Origin: Eunapius fragilis
Lineage: Eukaryota; Porifera; Demospongiae; Spongillida; Spongillidae
Length of the DNA: 64,000 bases
Direction: 5' to 3'
Assembly: GCA_963681505.1 (NCBI GenBank)
Contig: OY811973.1
Span: 8,728,763-8,792,762 of the forward strand
Shown: positions 11,204 through 23,800 of the stretch, one piece after another
Position numbering within the stretch: the stretch's first letter is position 1
Layout of the letters: every line of letters begins with the position of its first letter
Position numbers and translations under genes: made by a program
Notes under the pieces: generated by a model
What the model saw: the letters and a program-made list of their open reading frames with translations, nothing else
The model's database searches: none
What the model was told of the DNA's origin: nothing

Positions 11204-13309
11204 CGGTCTTATCAGGGTAGATTCCTTTGGAATATGTTGGAAGAGGTTCGGTACACGTTCAAAAACGCGTAAGTTTAACTCTTGCCTCATGAATTTCCAG
11301 AATGCTATATCCACGGGGTTGTCATATGGTTGAGAGCGAAGCAGGCTTATTAGCTTCGGAACAAGGGTACGATGGAAGGCCAGAGCACAAGCTCCTTCGC
11401 TTCCTAACTTATTTGTGATGTCAACCATCCCTCTCGTGTTGATATGTCGATTGAAGGAGAAAAATGCCACATATCCTAGATTGTTGGTCTTTGTAGGGAG
11501 GTCATAGCGGAGAGAGAGATATACCTTATCTAGGTTGTTTTTTGCTGGAAGCATGTCATCTTCTAACATAATTATAAAGTCTGTATTGTAAGTTAGGCTT
11601 CGCTCCAAAAGATTTGCAAAGTCCAATACTGTATATAAAATAAAGGCAACATGAATAAGGTCTCATAACATTAAAATAATCGCAGAAGTGAGGAAATGTG
11701 TAGAGGCATTTAGCTAATAGCTGTATAAATGAATTTATAATATGGGTGAGAGGCAAGGTTGTGCCAGAGTCATATACTCCATTTTCTCCCTAACAAAGCC
11801 AACGATCACACAAGCTTAAGCATATTTGATTCCTATTTTTATGTCTGGACAGCCACGAAAAAATAAATCTGACATTAGAGAGGAGCAGGGGTTAGTGCAT
11901 GAATCGTAAGAAAATTAACCTGCTAGGAAATGATGCAATTTCCTTGGCATGATATTATGTTTACTGTGTACAACTGTACAGGTGGGTTAACTACTGGCTA
12001 ACTTGTTGTCTTCAGTTACATATGTGATATTGCATGATGGCCGGCGAGATTAGTGAATGATATATTGTCAGAATTGCGGAAGGTGTCTCATGCAAGCAGC
12101 AAACTATACCAAGCGAACAAAGTAAAGCCCATGCAAGCATCAGTGCATGGTAATGAGAACATTAAGAAATGGAAAAAAAAAGAAATGGCGGGTGAAAGTG
12201 GATTCACCTTTTGTTTTGGGGAGATAAATTGACAACCCATCCAGTCCACTTCGCTCCGCCATTTCATTTCAAAACTGTGGCGTATATATAGTACCATATC
12301 CGGAAATCACCCATACATCGGCGGTCATCTCAATAGCATTTTATTTCAAATTGAATTATAAATGGCGTTAGAAAATTCTAATAATCGATCTCAATGTACG
12401 CTAGAATTTTCACTGCAATAAGGGCAAGCAATGTTATACAAAAATCAAGGCTAAAATCTACTTACTACTGCATCTAATTATTAAATTCTGCACATAATCA
12501 CATTAAGCTGCATGTAACCATTGATAATAGAGTAACCATATATCCGTATCCATGGAAGCTACTTTTTAAACACGCCACAAGATGTCGCTGACTGGATCTA
12601 AGTCCTTGTGACCCAAACAATTTAGCACTTCTTTTGGTTCTGTTGCATTTACACGTGCTAAATATATATCATTTTCCATTTCCCAAAACCTTGTTCCCTT
12701 CCTTTTTACCATTGCCTCCAATTCCTATATCCCACCAACTTTCTCGCGCGTTAGAGAATGTTTTTCTTTACTTGTTATACTAAATGCACTGTGTTGACAA
12801 TAAGCACAACCGTAAATGGAACAGACATACATGCAGACACGGATTACAGCGTACATTGACACACAATTCGCATTACCATGATTCGTTCGCCACTTCACCT
12901 GGGCCAACGGATCTCCCCACGTGATCTTTATGCGACCTTCGTCGAGCAATTCAGGATAGACTGCTCTCTGCGTGAATACAGTTACTCCAAACCCCTCCAG
13001 GGTTCGTCGCGTCTCTTCATCGTGGGCCGATGAGTAGCTCTGCCAAGCGAGAAGCTTGTAGTCACGGTAGCTGCTGTCCGCGGCGAGTCGCGCGACAACT
13101 CCCACAACGGTAGGATGTTGTCTCGCCGCCGTGAGAATAGCAACGACCATGTTGTAGCCAAAGGGAGGGATAGAGGAATTTATCGTGGTGGTATTCCTGA
13201 CGGCGCTGCTGCTGGGCATCAGTTGCTGTGCTTGAAACAGGAACCAGAATGTCGTCAGCGTTGTCACACAGACGATAAATGAGAGCATATAAAACATGAC
13301 CCTGATCAT
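11204..13309 (-). CDS. Golgi-type glycosyltransferase, two exons (PGAP4/MGAT4-like), 3' end not found
   Basis: Exon 1 is 13309-12877 and exon 2 is 11628-11204. The donor G|GTAATG (one base over) joins acceptor tatacag|TA to give VKWRTNHVLDFANLLERS with the frame kept. The N-terminus has a short cytoplasmic piece and one membrane anchor (FYMLSFIVCVTTLTTFWFLF), so a type II Golgi topology. The N-terminal catalytic part includes MVVAILTAAR. Exon 2 holds FIIMLEDDMLP (a metal-binding EDD motif), GACALAFHR and PNLFQHIPKESTL, the layout of PGAP4 (GT109) and MGAT4 (GT54) enzymes, which add sugars to GPI anchors or N-glycans. I favour PGAP4-like from the GA.ALAF and LFQH..S.L spacing. Exon 2 ends in phase 0 at donor GTACGT; the next exon is not visible, and the foldback and poly-C run lie in its place. 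The first base-level ATG is at 13309. Confidence 0.6.
12650..12770. repeat. half copy of foldback MITE family A
   Basis: Contains accattgcctccaattccta, tatcccaccaactttctc and ttccctt, matching the right arm of the family. It lies just downstream of glycosyltransferase exon 1, inside the intron. Confidence 0.6.
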
Positions 13310-13880
13310 TTTCAACTCTAATGCTATCGCCTCAGTCTGGACTATTTAAATTTTAGTTGTACGGCAGGCCCGGATGTTCGCTGCTTATGAATGTCTACTT
13401 ATATTTAATTATCAATATACCGATAATGCGTCGCTTGTGCTCTGAGTTGGCTATCAGTATGAACTCCCATGGTTGCTTCTTCAAGATCCAAAGCATCCAT
13501 ACGTTCTTTGCCGTGAACGTTAAGCAGCATAAGATGGTTAATTCACTCTCTGCTGAGACATATTATAATTGAGCGAAGATATGTTTTCAACCTATATGCA
13601 GGGCACTAAATGAACGCTCACTGCATGATAGCATTTGTAGCAAGCTTTTTTCAAAGTTAGTTTAAAATCTCTGAGAAACTCTTTATGCAAGTATGTTGGT
13701 GCATGCATGTCGAGCAATTTCGGACATCCATACACATCTCTACATTGGAAAAAAAAATCATTGTTTTCAAACATGGACACAATAGTATTATGTTTTTAAG
13801 TATGCATTTTTGTCTTGCGAGCAGCAGAATCAACAACAAATTATTTACTTTTGCTATTTCGTAATAATATAATACTTTTA
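13310..13880. other. upstream region of the glycosyltransferase; no gene recognised
   Basis: The minus-strand promoter of the glycosyltransferase should lie here. No TATA-like or initiator element can be assigned with confidence. The short ORFs here look accidental. Confidence 0.4.
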
Positions 13881-13884
13881 CAAT

Positions 13885-14273
13885 ATGAGTGTGGCTTGTA
13901 GGTCGGGCTCAGAGAGGATCATCCATTGCTTGAGAAAGGGCATGGAAGAACACTGGATTGAAGATGACTTCATTGTAGCAAAAATTGACAAGCGAAACGC
14001 ATTTAACCTTGTAATATCAAGGCAGGCCTTCCTCGATGAAGTGCTACGCATTTCCCAGAGCTCTTACCTTGGATAGTGTGGTGCTATGTGCCTTACTCTA
14101 TACTGTGGCATCCTATGGGCCAAATCTCTTCACAGTCAGGAGTGCAACAAGGTGACCCATTGGGACCTCTGCTCTTTTCCCTTGTCTTCCACAAGATAGC
14201 TTCCGTTGTGGATTCTACAGTTAACGGTCCGTTGGTACATCTTGATACCACATCTCGATTTTTAACGTCGTAA
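13885..14273 (+). pseudogene. non-LTR (LINE) reverse transcriptase fragment
   Basis: The first piece reads CRSGSERIIHCLRKGMEEHW then FIVAKIDKRNAFNLV, corresponding to the RT region that carries the first catalytic Asp (usual K.D..NAFN). The second piece, in another frame, reads IVWCYVPYSILWHPMG then GVQQGDPLGPLLFSLVFHKI, the QQGDPLGP motif of LINE RTs. A frameshift near 14066 separates them, and the YADD catalytic box is missing. It is a dead, truncated retroelement. Confidence 0.75.
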
Positions 14274-14279
14274 CTAGGG

Positions 14280-15035
14280 GGCAGAGGAAGGGAATTTTAG
14301 AATCCCTCTTTCGTTATACTTTGGCGCGCAATTGCTTATCATTCAGTCGAGACTCGAGAGGATCGTATTTTAACATAAAGATGAAAAGTAGACGAATATT
14401 CCATGCATCATCATTCCGTACCAGGGTGGTCAAAAAGAATTTCTTGTACTGTGGAAAGTATGCCCATTAAGGATGCCTCTTGGGTAGCTCAGAAATACGT
14501 TACGCCATTTTTTTTTATTTTAAAGTTTTATCTCACGCTAAATATAATTATCATCTCTATAATATAATTATCATCTCTTCAGGACATTTAACGCCCCAAA
14601 ACCATCATCCCGAGTGATACTAAAATTGTCAGCAGAATCGAATGATGAGGAACGGTTCAGCTTTCACTGTCCACAGGAACGAGACGGAAAAGATTTATAT
14701 TTTTTCAATTTAGAACTGATGTTTTCCAATACCTTTTTGTTGGACACATACTAGGTGTTTCTAAACCAGAGTCAAAAAGAGGATATAAATCTTTAATCTC
14801 AGACGATTTCGATCCAATATATTATATTTTACATTTGGTTGGGACACTGTTGATGATCATCTTGGACTTGGGGACGGTTGTTACATTGATTTTCCAGTCG
14901 AAATGAAATTGCAACAAGATAGTCCAAGAAGCTATACAATAAAGGGGAAGATGGAACATTAAAGTGATACTTTGTGAAAAAAGTGTACATGAGTCTTGTA
15001 AAATGTATTGTGATACCTTTCTAATAATGCTGTGT
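14280..15035. other. no gene recognised
   Basis: AT-rich sequence with a short direct repeat of atataattatcatctc near 14545-14575. Otherwise nothing recognisable. Confidence 0.4.
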
Positions 15036-15449
15036 AGTCCACCTCACTAACATGGGGACATCCCTCTAGTCCACCTCACTAACATGGGGACTCCCTCTAG
15101 TCCACCTCACTAACATGCAGACATCCCTCTAGTCCACCTCACTAACATGTGGACATCCCTTTAGTTCACCTCACTAACATGGGGACATCCCTAGCTCTAG
15201 TCCACCTCACTAACACGTGGACATCCCTCTAGTCCACCTCACTAACATGGGGACATCTGTCTAGTCCACCTCACTAACATGTGGACATCGCTCTAGTCCA
15301 CCTCACTAACATGGGGACATCTCTCTAGTCCACCTCACTAACATGTGGACATCCCTCTAGTCCACCTCACAAACATGGGGACATCTCTATAGTCCATCTC
15401 ACTAACATGGGGACATCTCTCTAGTCCACCTCAATATCATGGGGACAAC
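15036..15449. repeat. 32-bp satellite, array 1 (about 13 units)
   Basis: Tandem units begin tccacctcactaacatgggg and continue with acatccctctag. Units here are more diverged than in the large arrays (ccctctag replaces ctctctag, plus tgtggac variants), suggesting an older or less homogenised outpost. Confidence 0.95.
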
Positions 15450-16640
15450 ATTCATAGTAGTGAAAGAGGCTGTTTTGGTTCTAAGAATGTGGAGAAATTC
15501 CTGATCCCATCTTACTACAGCAAGCCAGATGTATGTGCTCTGAAGTGGGGTTTACATCATTATACGTTGAGTTCTTTCCCTCATCGAGAAGACCTCGAGC
15601 TCCTTACACGTAAGATCACCTACAGCTTTCATTAATAATCCTTGAAATATATAGTGAAAAGCGAATGCCCTTTCAGTAGAAACTTCATAAGGAAAGTTGT
15701 GAAGGACAAGTACATGCGTACATGGAGGTAAATATATATGTGATGTCATTTCTATGCCTCATCATATCGTAGCCAAGGATAAGAAATTTACTGATGGGAC
15801 AAACTCAATCTGAATATCGCACACTACATCATGCACGAGCTATCCAACAACTCAACAGAGTTGATAGAGACTGGACATCACAGAACTGCCTGGATATATG
15901 GTATGTGTATATCGGAATAATGGTCTTACAATATATAACAATATACAGGTATCAGAAATCTCCTTTTTCATAATAGAGGTAGAAAGCGATATTAACGCTA
16001 CCGCGTCAGTTTCAGAATCACAAACAAATTAATTCATCGTTTAATTGGTCTGAAGTAAGCTACATTAATCAGTCTAGTACTCATTCAGTTATTCCCTTTT
16101 CGGACTATCACCGACGACGTTTAATACAACCCGAGAAGCGGCTATTTCGCCCACACATTGCTTTAATAACTGCAGATACAAACCTATATGATATGATACA
16201 CAATCAATGAATATTCAAAAGAAGATGATTATCATTAGCGGACGGCCTAATTGTAAGTGATAATTGCTTGGAATGTGCGGCCGAAGTATGTGAGGCTGAA
16301 TGTGCGGCTAACTTCAACCATAGATATTATACGGAAGGGGTTGGAAACGGATCACGTGATGCAATACATATTGCATAGGGCCTGTCACTGTAGGATCAAT
16401 TAACACGTTTTGCCACTGCGTTTCAGATACTTTTTCGAAGAAAACCAGTCGTTGTGTATAGTTTGAGGCTTTTCCCTTTATTCTGTCACTTGCTTAAGAG
16501 GTATGGATATTATTAGATATGTTTTTACGACTGGAAATGATTTTAGACCCGAGTTTTTTTAAAGACTGCGTTCCGTGTCTTTGCGAAGCCTTTGTGGGCG
16601 TGTAGGAAACGTTAGCGTTGTCATATTGGCTACTTTATTG
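15450..16640. other. no gene recognised
   Basis: AT-rich intergenic sequence. No domain, RNA gene or strong repeat was seen. Confidence 0.4.
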
Positions 16641-16646
16641 TAGAAT

Positions 16647-16827
16647 CGAGTGGAGCTTCGCGAGACAAATCGGACTGGCTAGTATTATCTCAAATGCGTG
16701 TTTTACACTCGTACAAAAGTTGGTAATAAAGATTTTGACATGAGACTGGTTGTGGGCGTATAAAGTGCGCCAAGAGCTTTTGAGATAATACCTAGCCAGT
16801 CCGATTTGTCTCACGAAGCTCCACTCG
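16647..16827. repeat. foldback MITE with ~48-bp arms
   Basis: The left arm starts cgagtggagcttcgcgagac and includes aatcggactggctagtatta; the right arm is its near-exact reverse complement ending gaagctccactcg. The spacer is about 85 bases. The ORF across it is an artefact of the arms. Confidence 0.85.
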
Positions 16828-16829
16828 TA

Positions 16830-17919
16830 CATCTGCTATAAGATCTACACCATGCCATAGCATCCACTGTTGTGTGGTGTCCATGCCATAGCAGTGCATG
16901 GTCTGTGCTTAGTTGTCTGCAGTAGGGCACTCCACTTGGGTTAACCATTATATGGCATGCAGGTATGAAGTATACTGAACAGTGGACATATGCGGAGTTA
17001 TGTAGACTCTATGGCAGATTCATGTAGCTGTCCTGAAGCAGGCAGACGAGTTACTAAAGCAGACAACGGCTGTGGTGGCTCCTTTGGCAGACAGCTATGT
17101 GGTTAGTGGAGCAGACAGTCACAAATCGAAGTAGACCTGACTGCAGGAGTTACAAGGTTGCAATCTGCAGGCCTGGGGTGGACAACTATCAGCTGTACCG
17201 CACAGCTGTCTATCCTAGAATTGCCTGTGGGCTACTAATCTCAAGCGGCTGCAGTTGAAGTAATGAAATCATTAATGGCTATCCTAACTGACTTTGGTTT
17301 AGAGTACTAGTTTGAGTAATATATAAGATCGAGCGCGAGGAAGGCCACGAAATAGCCCTATAGGTTTAGTGCCAATATAATGACCTAAACTATATTTGGG
17401 CTACTGCACTTACATGTGCATGTACAGGAACTGCAGTTCAGTGTATATATATGTGCAAGGTTTAGCAAAGGTGTTCAGATGACCCGTAAGAAATAGCTAT
17501 AGGTTAGCAATTTCGCACAGATCACCTGAACTCCTTTGTTAAACCTTACAATTATATCCTAAGACTGTTGTGACAAGTCAACAGTAAACTTAGAGCTGTT
17601 TCATCGCCTTCATAGCGTTCGACGTTACCACGAGTATTAAAAGGTTCTGAACAACCAAATCATGAAAGTGTCACGTCACGGGCTGGTTGGCTCCTTGGTT
17701 GATTCGATTATTTTATTGGAAGACATGGAGTATGATTTGTACATGTCAATGTGTCAGCCAGCAACATCAGCAATGATTTATTTTGATACCTGTATAACCA
17801 CATGCACATGGTATAACCATAGATATTATCCGCATAATATCTATGAAACACAAGCTATAATTTGTACTAAAATTAAATTACCTTTTTACTCACGCGACTA
17901 ATTACTAGAATTAAGGTGC
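16830..17919. other. KAT14 upstream region with two hairpins
   Basis: No gene recognised. There is an inverted repeat at 17456-17549 (aaggtttagcaaaggtgttc against gaactcctttgttaaacctt). A short hairpin, catagatattat-ccgc-ataatatctatg, lies near 17818-17845. The KAT14 promoter should lie just before 17920, but no core element can be named. Confidence 0.5.
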
Positions 17920-19973
17920 ATGGCGTCATCTCCGTCAAGCCCCCACTCAGTGCTGTACGGAGAATGTGGATACTGCAACCAGACCATCACCAACGAGGAC
18001 CAGTACCTACCCCTGGAGTGTCAGAAGTGTCATGACTACTTTCACCTGTCGTGCCTCCGCGGTGACCGCCCACCCGTGCTGCTTGGAGACCAGCTCTTTT
18101 ACTTCACGTGCGGGCTGTGCGACCCTCTAGGACTGGAGCACTGCTTCAGGCCCAACGTACAATGGTAGTGACGGGGATTATGTGTATGTCCCCGGCCGTT
18201 ATAGAGCGACGCTTCACTGTATTCTCGCGCACGTGCTACTTTCCACAGGGTACATATAATCCATCTTGCGCTGTACAACCTGACTGTGGCGGAGGGAGGG
18301 AGGAAAGGGTTCTTCCGCTGGAACGACGACATATGCGGCTTTATCCAGCAGAACTGGTCGCGGCTCATGCCTCAACGCAAGAAGACACAGTCATGGCATA
18401 GCACAGTGGCCGGGATACTGTCAGTAAACTGCCCCACGGTATTTCAGTCGGGTGAGTTCTTTCTTTTTAAAAAACTTGCTTCTACCTTTTGTGGTGTGGT
18501 GTGTCTGTGTCTGTCATGTAATTTGTCTGGACATGTTTGTTGTGTGACCACACATCGACACACATGCACACAGGCCAGAAGCAGTTTGGTGAGCATGGCT
18601 GGTGGGCCCTACAGAAGGTGGCCCCACCCGACGCCAGGCTCATCCTCCAGGCAGTTGACAGCAAAGAGGGGCGTGGCCTGGCCAAGCGCACGCCCCTCTC
18701 CATGTCCGCTCCGGACACCGTAACTAAGAAGCAAAGGATTGTCGAGTCCCCAGTCCTCCCCGAAGCACCCAAGCCGAAGCAGCGCCCGTCCCAACCCATC
18801 AAAGTGGAACCGGTCCAACAGCAGCCGTCCCCCTCCTCCCCCTCCCCACAGCAGGCCCCCATCAAGGCGGAACCCCCCGCGGCGGTGCCGCACCTCCTCT
18901 CCCTCACCGCGAGACAGGAGGCCGTCCTCCTCGAGCACCTCTCCCGGTACCAGCAGGTGCCCAGTCCCTACAGCGCAAAGGTCAACCGGATGATGCGCAA
19001 GCTGAAGGTGCGCAGGGCCCAGCGCAACCACGGGCTGGAACCCTTCGACCTGGACGCCCACCTTGCCACCATCTTGGCTACCACCATCAGGTATGCCCTG
19101 GACCCGAGCAAGCCGTTCAGTGAACAGGCTGTACCCGTGGTGGTAACCTCCAGGGAGGCTTTGTTGGGGACGCCTTCGCCCACGACCAGCTGCGAAGACC
19201 CGCCCGCGTACGGAGGATTGGGATGGGGAGGAGGAGGGAACGAGCACCTGGATAGGATCACCCTCATCCCGGTACTGTCCCGGGCTCTGGCCTCGGAGGT
19301 GTCCCAGTTTGAGCACTTCCTCGTGGGGGCACCGGATGCCCGCTCCACCATCACCAGCCCCTACACCACCCGCATCCTCAAGCCCTACATCTTCAGGAGC
19401 TCAGACCTCCGGCCTACGAAGGTGCGGGTGATGGAGGAACTCGCGGCCAAGGTTGGGCGGAAGGCGGCCGGGGGGGGCACAGCCCACGACGACGGGTCCC
19501 CCCTCCTCCCCGCCGCCCCCCGCTACGTCCGTCGCTCTGTGGACCTGTGCTACCTCCAGCCCCACCACCTCTCGGCCGTCAACTCCCTCGTCTCTCACTT
19601 CTTCTGGCCCGTGGACCTCACAGAGTGTCTGCAGTACCCCGACTTCACCGTGGTGGCTATGTACGGCAAGCTCCTGGTGGGGTGCGGCTTCATGACCCCG
19701 GACGTCAAGGTGAACGAAGCCTACATCTCCTTCCTGGTGGTCCACCCCGACTTTACCCGGGCGGGCATTGGGAAGCTGATGCTGTACCACCTGGTCCAGA
19801 CGTGCCTGGGTAAGGACATGACCCTTCACGTGTCTGTGGACAACCCCGCCATGATCCTGTACCAGAAGTTTGGCTTCAAGGCCGAGAGCTACTGCCTGGA
19901 CTTCTATGAGAAGTACTTCCCACCCGACCACCACCTGTCTAAGCATGCCTATCACATGAGGTTAAGGAAGTAA
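17920..19973 (+). CDS. KAT14: KAT14 (CSRP2BP), histone acetyltransferase of the ATAC complex
   Basis: Three exons, 17920-18164, 18249-18451 and 18574-19973, join at GT-AG sites with matching phases to give 615 residues. In order: a zinc-binding module (about 14-60; CGYC, CQKC, HLSC, CGLC, PHD-like spacing); the conserved block HLALYNLTVAEGGRKGFFRW with TVAGILSVNCP and FGEHGWWAL; a Pro/Ser-rich linker with two SUMO-type motifs IKVEP (225) and IKAEP (246); the ITSPYTTRILKPYI block; and a C-terminal GNAT domain from about 476 (LTECLQYPDFTVVAMYGKLL, NEAYISFLVVHP, NPAMILYQKFGF). Human KAT14 is longer, mainly in the linker. In ATAC it works with GCN5-type acetyltransferases on nucleosomes in the nucleus. 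The acetyl-CoA loop reads T-R-A-G-I-G (544-549), with Thr where Arg/Gln is usual. The coding part is far more GC-rich than its surroundings. ORFs on other strands here are shadows. Confidence 0.95.
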
Positions 19974-20062
19974 CGATATGCTCAAATCAGTAAATCAGCT
20001 CAGTAAACCAATGGTGCTGTAGTTTGGTACTTGCCACTGAAAAAAGAAAAAAACTGCCTTCA

Positions 20063-20241
20063 GTTGTTTGGGGTGTTATGTAGAGCACGTGTCCAGGTCC
20101 AGGCAGGATTTTCCTGTTGTTGTTGCCTAGGCAACCTCCGTAGGTGAACACGTAACACTGGGATGTGGTTGGGTTGTAAGCGAACATTCCAATCACTTCA
20201 TGGTTTGGACCTGAGTCCTGTCTCAGCTGGCAGAACGCTCT
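20063..20241 (-). pseudogene. Kunitz/BPTI-like exon fragment antisense to the KAT14 3' end
   Basis: The minus strand reads AFCQLRQDSGPNHEVIGMFA then YNPTTSQCYVFTYGGCLGNN, the Kunitz protease-inhibitor pattern (YN..T..C..F.YGGC.GN). A possible acceptor (tatacacacag) precedes it at about 20242. The second Cys of the usual GPC is Asn here, and the C-terminal cysteines are not found, so disulfide pairing would fail. A decayed copy lies near 60110-60250, where the GPC-equivalent Cys is present. It is probably a relict exon, not a working inhibitor. Confidence 0.55.
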
Positions 20242-20262
20242 GTGTGTATATCTGTGTGGTGG

Positions 20263-20272
20263 TGCATGTGTG

Positions 20273-20316
<44 letters not shown>
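20263..20316. repeat. (GT)n microsatellite
   Basis: A dinucleotide run with one interruption. It explains the Thr-His and Cys-Val ORFs crossing it. Confidence 0.9.
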
Positions 20317-20317
<1 letters not shown>

Positions 20318-20319
20318 AC

Positions 20320-20890
20320 ATGACGATAGCACAGTATTCCTTGCCCATCAATGGAGGCATGTGTATGTCACTTACAAGGTTGTGCTAGCAGCTCCAGTGG
20401 TGAGGAGTTGGAGTCCCTGCACTTCTCAGGGTGCACTGCCCATCATCCTGCTGGGGCAGAAGCACCCAGCCACACACACACAACATGCATACACAACACA
20501 CACACACACACCTGTTGGAGTTCGAGGCTTTGCACCCAAAGGTGGATTGGGGGGGGAGTAGAGGTAAAGCAAAATGTTAGGTTGTGTGTAGAGTGTGGCA
20601 TGGTTAGTCAACACCACATTGTAAAAGTATTACACCATCAGAATTGTTTGACCTAACCGCCATGTAAGTTAGTTAACCCAGAGGGGTGCATGAGGTGAGT
20701 TCACTATTCCAAGTGGGAGAGAGAACTAGCAGAGAAGGTTCATGCACTTACTGATGACGGAGCTCTAGTACTGTGATACTGCACTCACAACTGAAGGGTG
20801 CCTGGAGTCAATTGAATATGTTTACTACAGTTGGTACTGGGGAGCTCTTGAATTGGATGTTTCACAAAGTTAATAAGTTCAATGACATAG
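20320..20890. other. KAT14 downstream flank, duplicated near 60300-60870
   Basis: Phrases such as gcccatcaatggaggcatgt and cacttctcagggtg recur at 60325-60425. It is non-coding. Confidence 0.6.
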
Positions 20891-23800
20891 TCAACCTTAC
20901 AAACATGGGGACATCTCTCTAGTCCACCTGACTAACATGGGGACATCTCTCTAGTCCACCTCACTAACATGGGGACATCTCTCTAGTCCACCTCACTAAC
21001 ATGGGGACATCTCTCTAATCCACCTCACTAACATGGGGACATCTCTCTAGTCCACCTCACTAACATGGGGACATCTCTCTAGTCCACCTCACTAACATGG
21101 GGGACATCTCTCTAGTCCACCTCACTAACATGGGGACATCTCTCTAGTCCACCTCACTAACATGGGGGACATCTCTCTAATCCACCTCACTAACATGGGG
21201 ACATCTCTCTAGTCCACCTCACTAACATGGGGACATCTCTCTAGTCCACCTCACTAACATGGGGACATCTCTCTAATCCACCTCACTAACATGGGGACAT
21301 CTCTCTAGTCCACCTCACTAACATGGGGGACATCTCTCTAATCCACCTCACTAACATGGGGACATCTCTCTAGTCCACCTCACTAACATGGGGACATCTC
21401 TCTAGTCCACCTCACTAACATGGGGGACATCTCTCTAGTCCACCTCACTAACATGGGGACATCTCTCTAATCCACCTCACTAACATGGGGACATCTCTCT
21501 AGTCCACCTCACTAACATGGGGGCATCTCTCTAGACCACCTCACTAACATGGGGACATCTCTCTAGTCCACCTCACTAACATGGGGACATCTCTCTAATC
21601 CACCTCACTAACATGGGGACATCTCTCTAGTCCACCTCACTAACATGGGGGACATCTCTCTAATCCACCTCACTAACATGGGGACATCTCTCTAATCCAC
21701 CTCACTAACATGGGGACATCTCTCTAGTCCACCTCACTAACATGGGGGACATCTCTCTAATCCACCTCACTAACATGGGGACATCTCTCTAGTCCACCTC
21801 ACTAACATGGGGACATCTCTCTAGTCCACCTCACTAACATGGGGGACATCTCTCTAGTCCACCTCACTAACATGGGGACATCTCTCTAATCCACCTCACT
21901 AACATGGGGACATCTCTCTAGTCCACCTCACTAACATGGGGACATCTCTCTAATCCACCTCACTAACATGGGGACATCTCTCTAGTCCACCTCACTAACA
22001 TGGGGGACATCTCTCTAGTCCACCTCACTAACATGTAGGCATCTCTCTAGTCCACCTCACTAACATGGGGACATCTCTCTAGTCCACCTCACTAACATGG
22101 GGACATCTCTCTAGTCCACCTCACTGACATGGGGACATCTCTCTAGTCCACCTCACTGACATGGGGGCATCTCTCTAGTCCACCTCACTAACATGGGGAC
22201 ATCTCTCTAGTCCACCTCACTAACATGAGGGCATCTCTCTAGTCCACCTCACTAACTGTGGGACATCTCTCTAGTCCACCTCACTGACATGGGGACATCT
22301 CTCTAGTCCACCTCACTAACTGTGGGACATCTCTCTAGTCCACCTCACTAACATGGGGACATCTCTCTAGTCCACCTCACTAACATGGGGACATCTCTCT
22401 AGTCCACCTCACTAACATGGGGACATCTCTCTAGTCCACCTCACTAACATGGGGACATCTCTCTAGTCCACCTCACTAACATGGGGACATCTCTCTAGTC
22501 CACCTCACTAACATGGGGACATCTCTCTAGTCCACCTCACTAACATGGGGACATCTCTCTAGTCCACCTCACTAACATGGGGACATCTCTCTAGTCCACC
22601 TCCCTAACATGGGGACATCTCTCTAGTCCACCTCACTGACATGGGGACATCTCTCTCACTGACATGGGGACGTCTCTCTAGTCCATCTCACTGACATGGA
22701 GACATCTCGAGATGTCTCCATGTCAGTGAGATGGACTAGAGAGATGTACACATGTTAGTGAGGTGGACTAGAGAGCTCTCTAGTCCACCTCACTAACATG
22801 TGTACATCTCTCTAGTCCACCTCACTAACATGGGGACATCTCTCTAGTCCACCTCACTGACATGGGGACCTCTCTCTAGTCCACCTCACTAACATGGGGA
22901 CATCTCTCTAGTCCACCTCACTAACATGGGGGCATCTCTCTAGTCCACCTCACTAACATGGGGGACATCTCTCTAGTCCACCTCACTAACATGTGGACAT
23001 CTCTCTAGTCCACCTCACTAACATGGGGACATCTCTCTAGTCCACCTCACTAACATGGGGACATCTCTCTAGTCCACCTCACTAACATGGGGACATCTCT
23101 CTAGTCCACCTCACTAACATGGGGGCATCTCTCTAGTCCACCTCACTAACATGGGGACATCTCTCTAGTCCACCTCACTGACATGGGGACCTCTCTCTAG
23201 TCCACCTCACTAACATGGGGACATCTCTCTAGTCCACCTCACTAACATGGGGGCATCTCTCTAGTCCACCTCACTAACATGGGGGACATCTCTCTAGTCC
23301 ACCTCACTAACATGTGGACATCTCTCTAGTCCACCTCACTAACATGGGGACATCTCTCTAGTCCACCTCACTAACATGGGGGCATCTCTCTAGTCCACCT
23401 CACTAACATGGGGGCATCTCTCTAGTCCACCTCACTAACATGGGGGACATCTCTCTAGTCCACCTCACTAACATGGGGACATCTCTCTAGTCCACCTCAC
23501 TAACATGGGGGCATCTCTCTAGTCCACCTCACTGACATGGGGGCATCTCTCTAGTCCACCTCACTAACATGGGGGACATCTCTCTAGTCCACCTCACTAA
23601 CATGGGGACATCTCTCTAGTCCACCTCACTAACATGGGGACATCTCTCTAGTCCACCTCACTAACATGGGGGCATCTCTCTAGTCCACCTCCCTAACATG
23701 GGGACATCTCTCTAGTCCACCTCACTAACATGGGGACATCTCTCTAGTCCACCTCACTAACATGGGGACATCTCTCTAGTCCACCTCACTAACATGGGGG

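Noticed and set aside
18482..19955. Long antisense and alternative-frame ORFs over KAT14
   Set aside because: They are shadows of a GC-rich coding exon; only the KAT14 frame shows conserved domains and matching splice phases.
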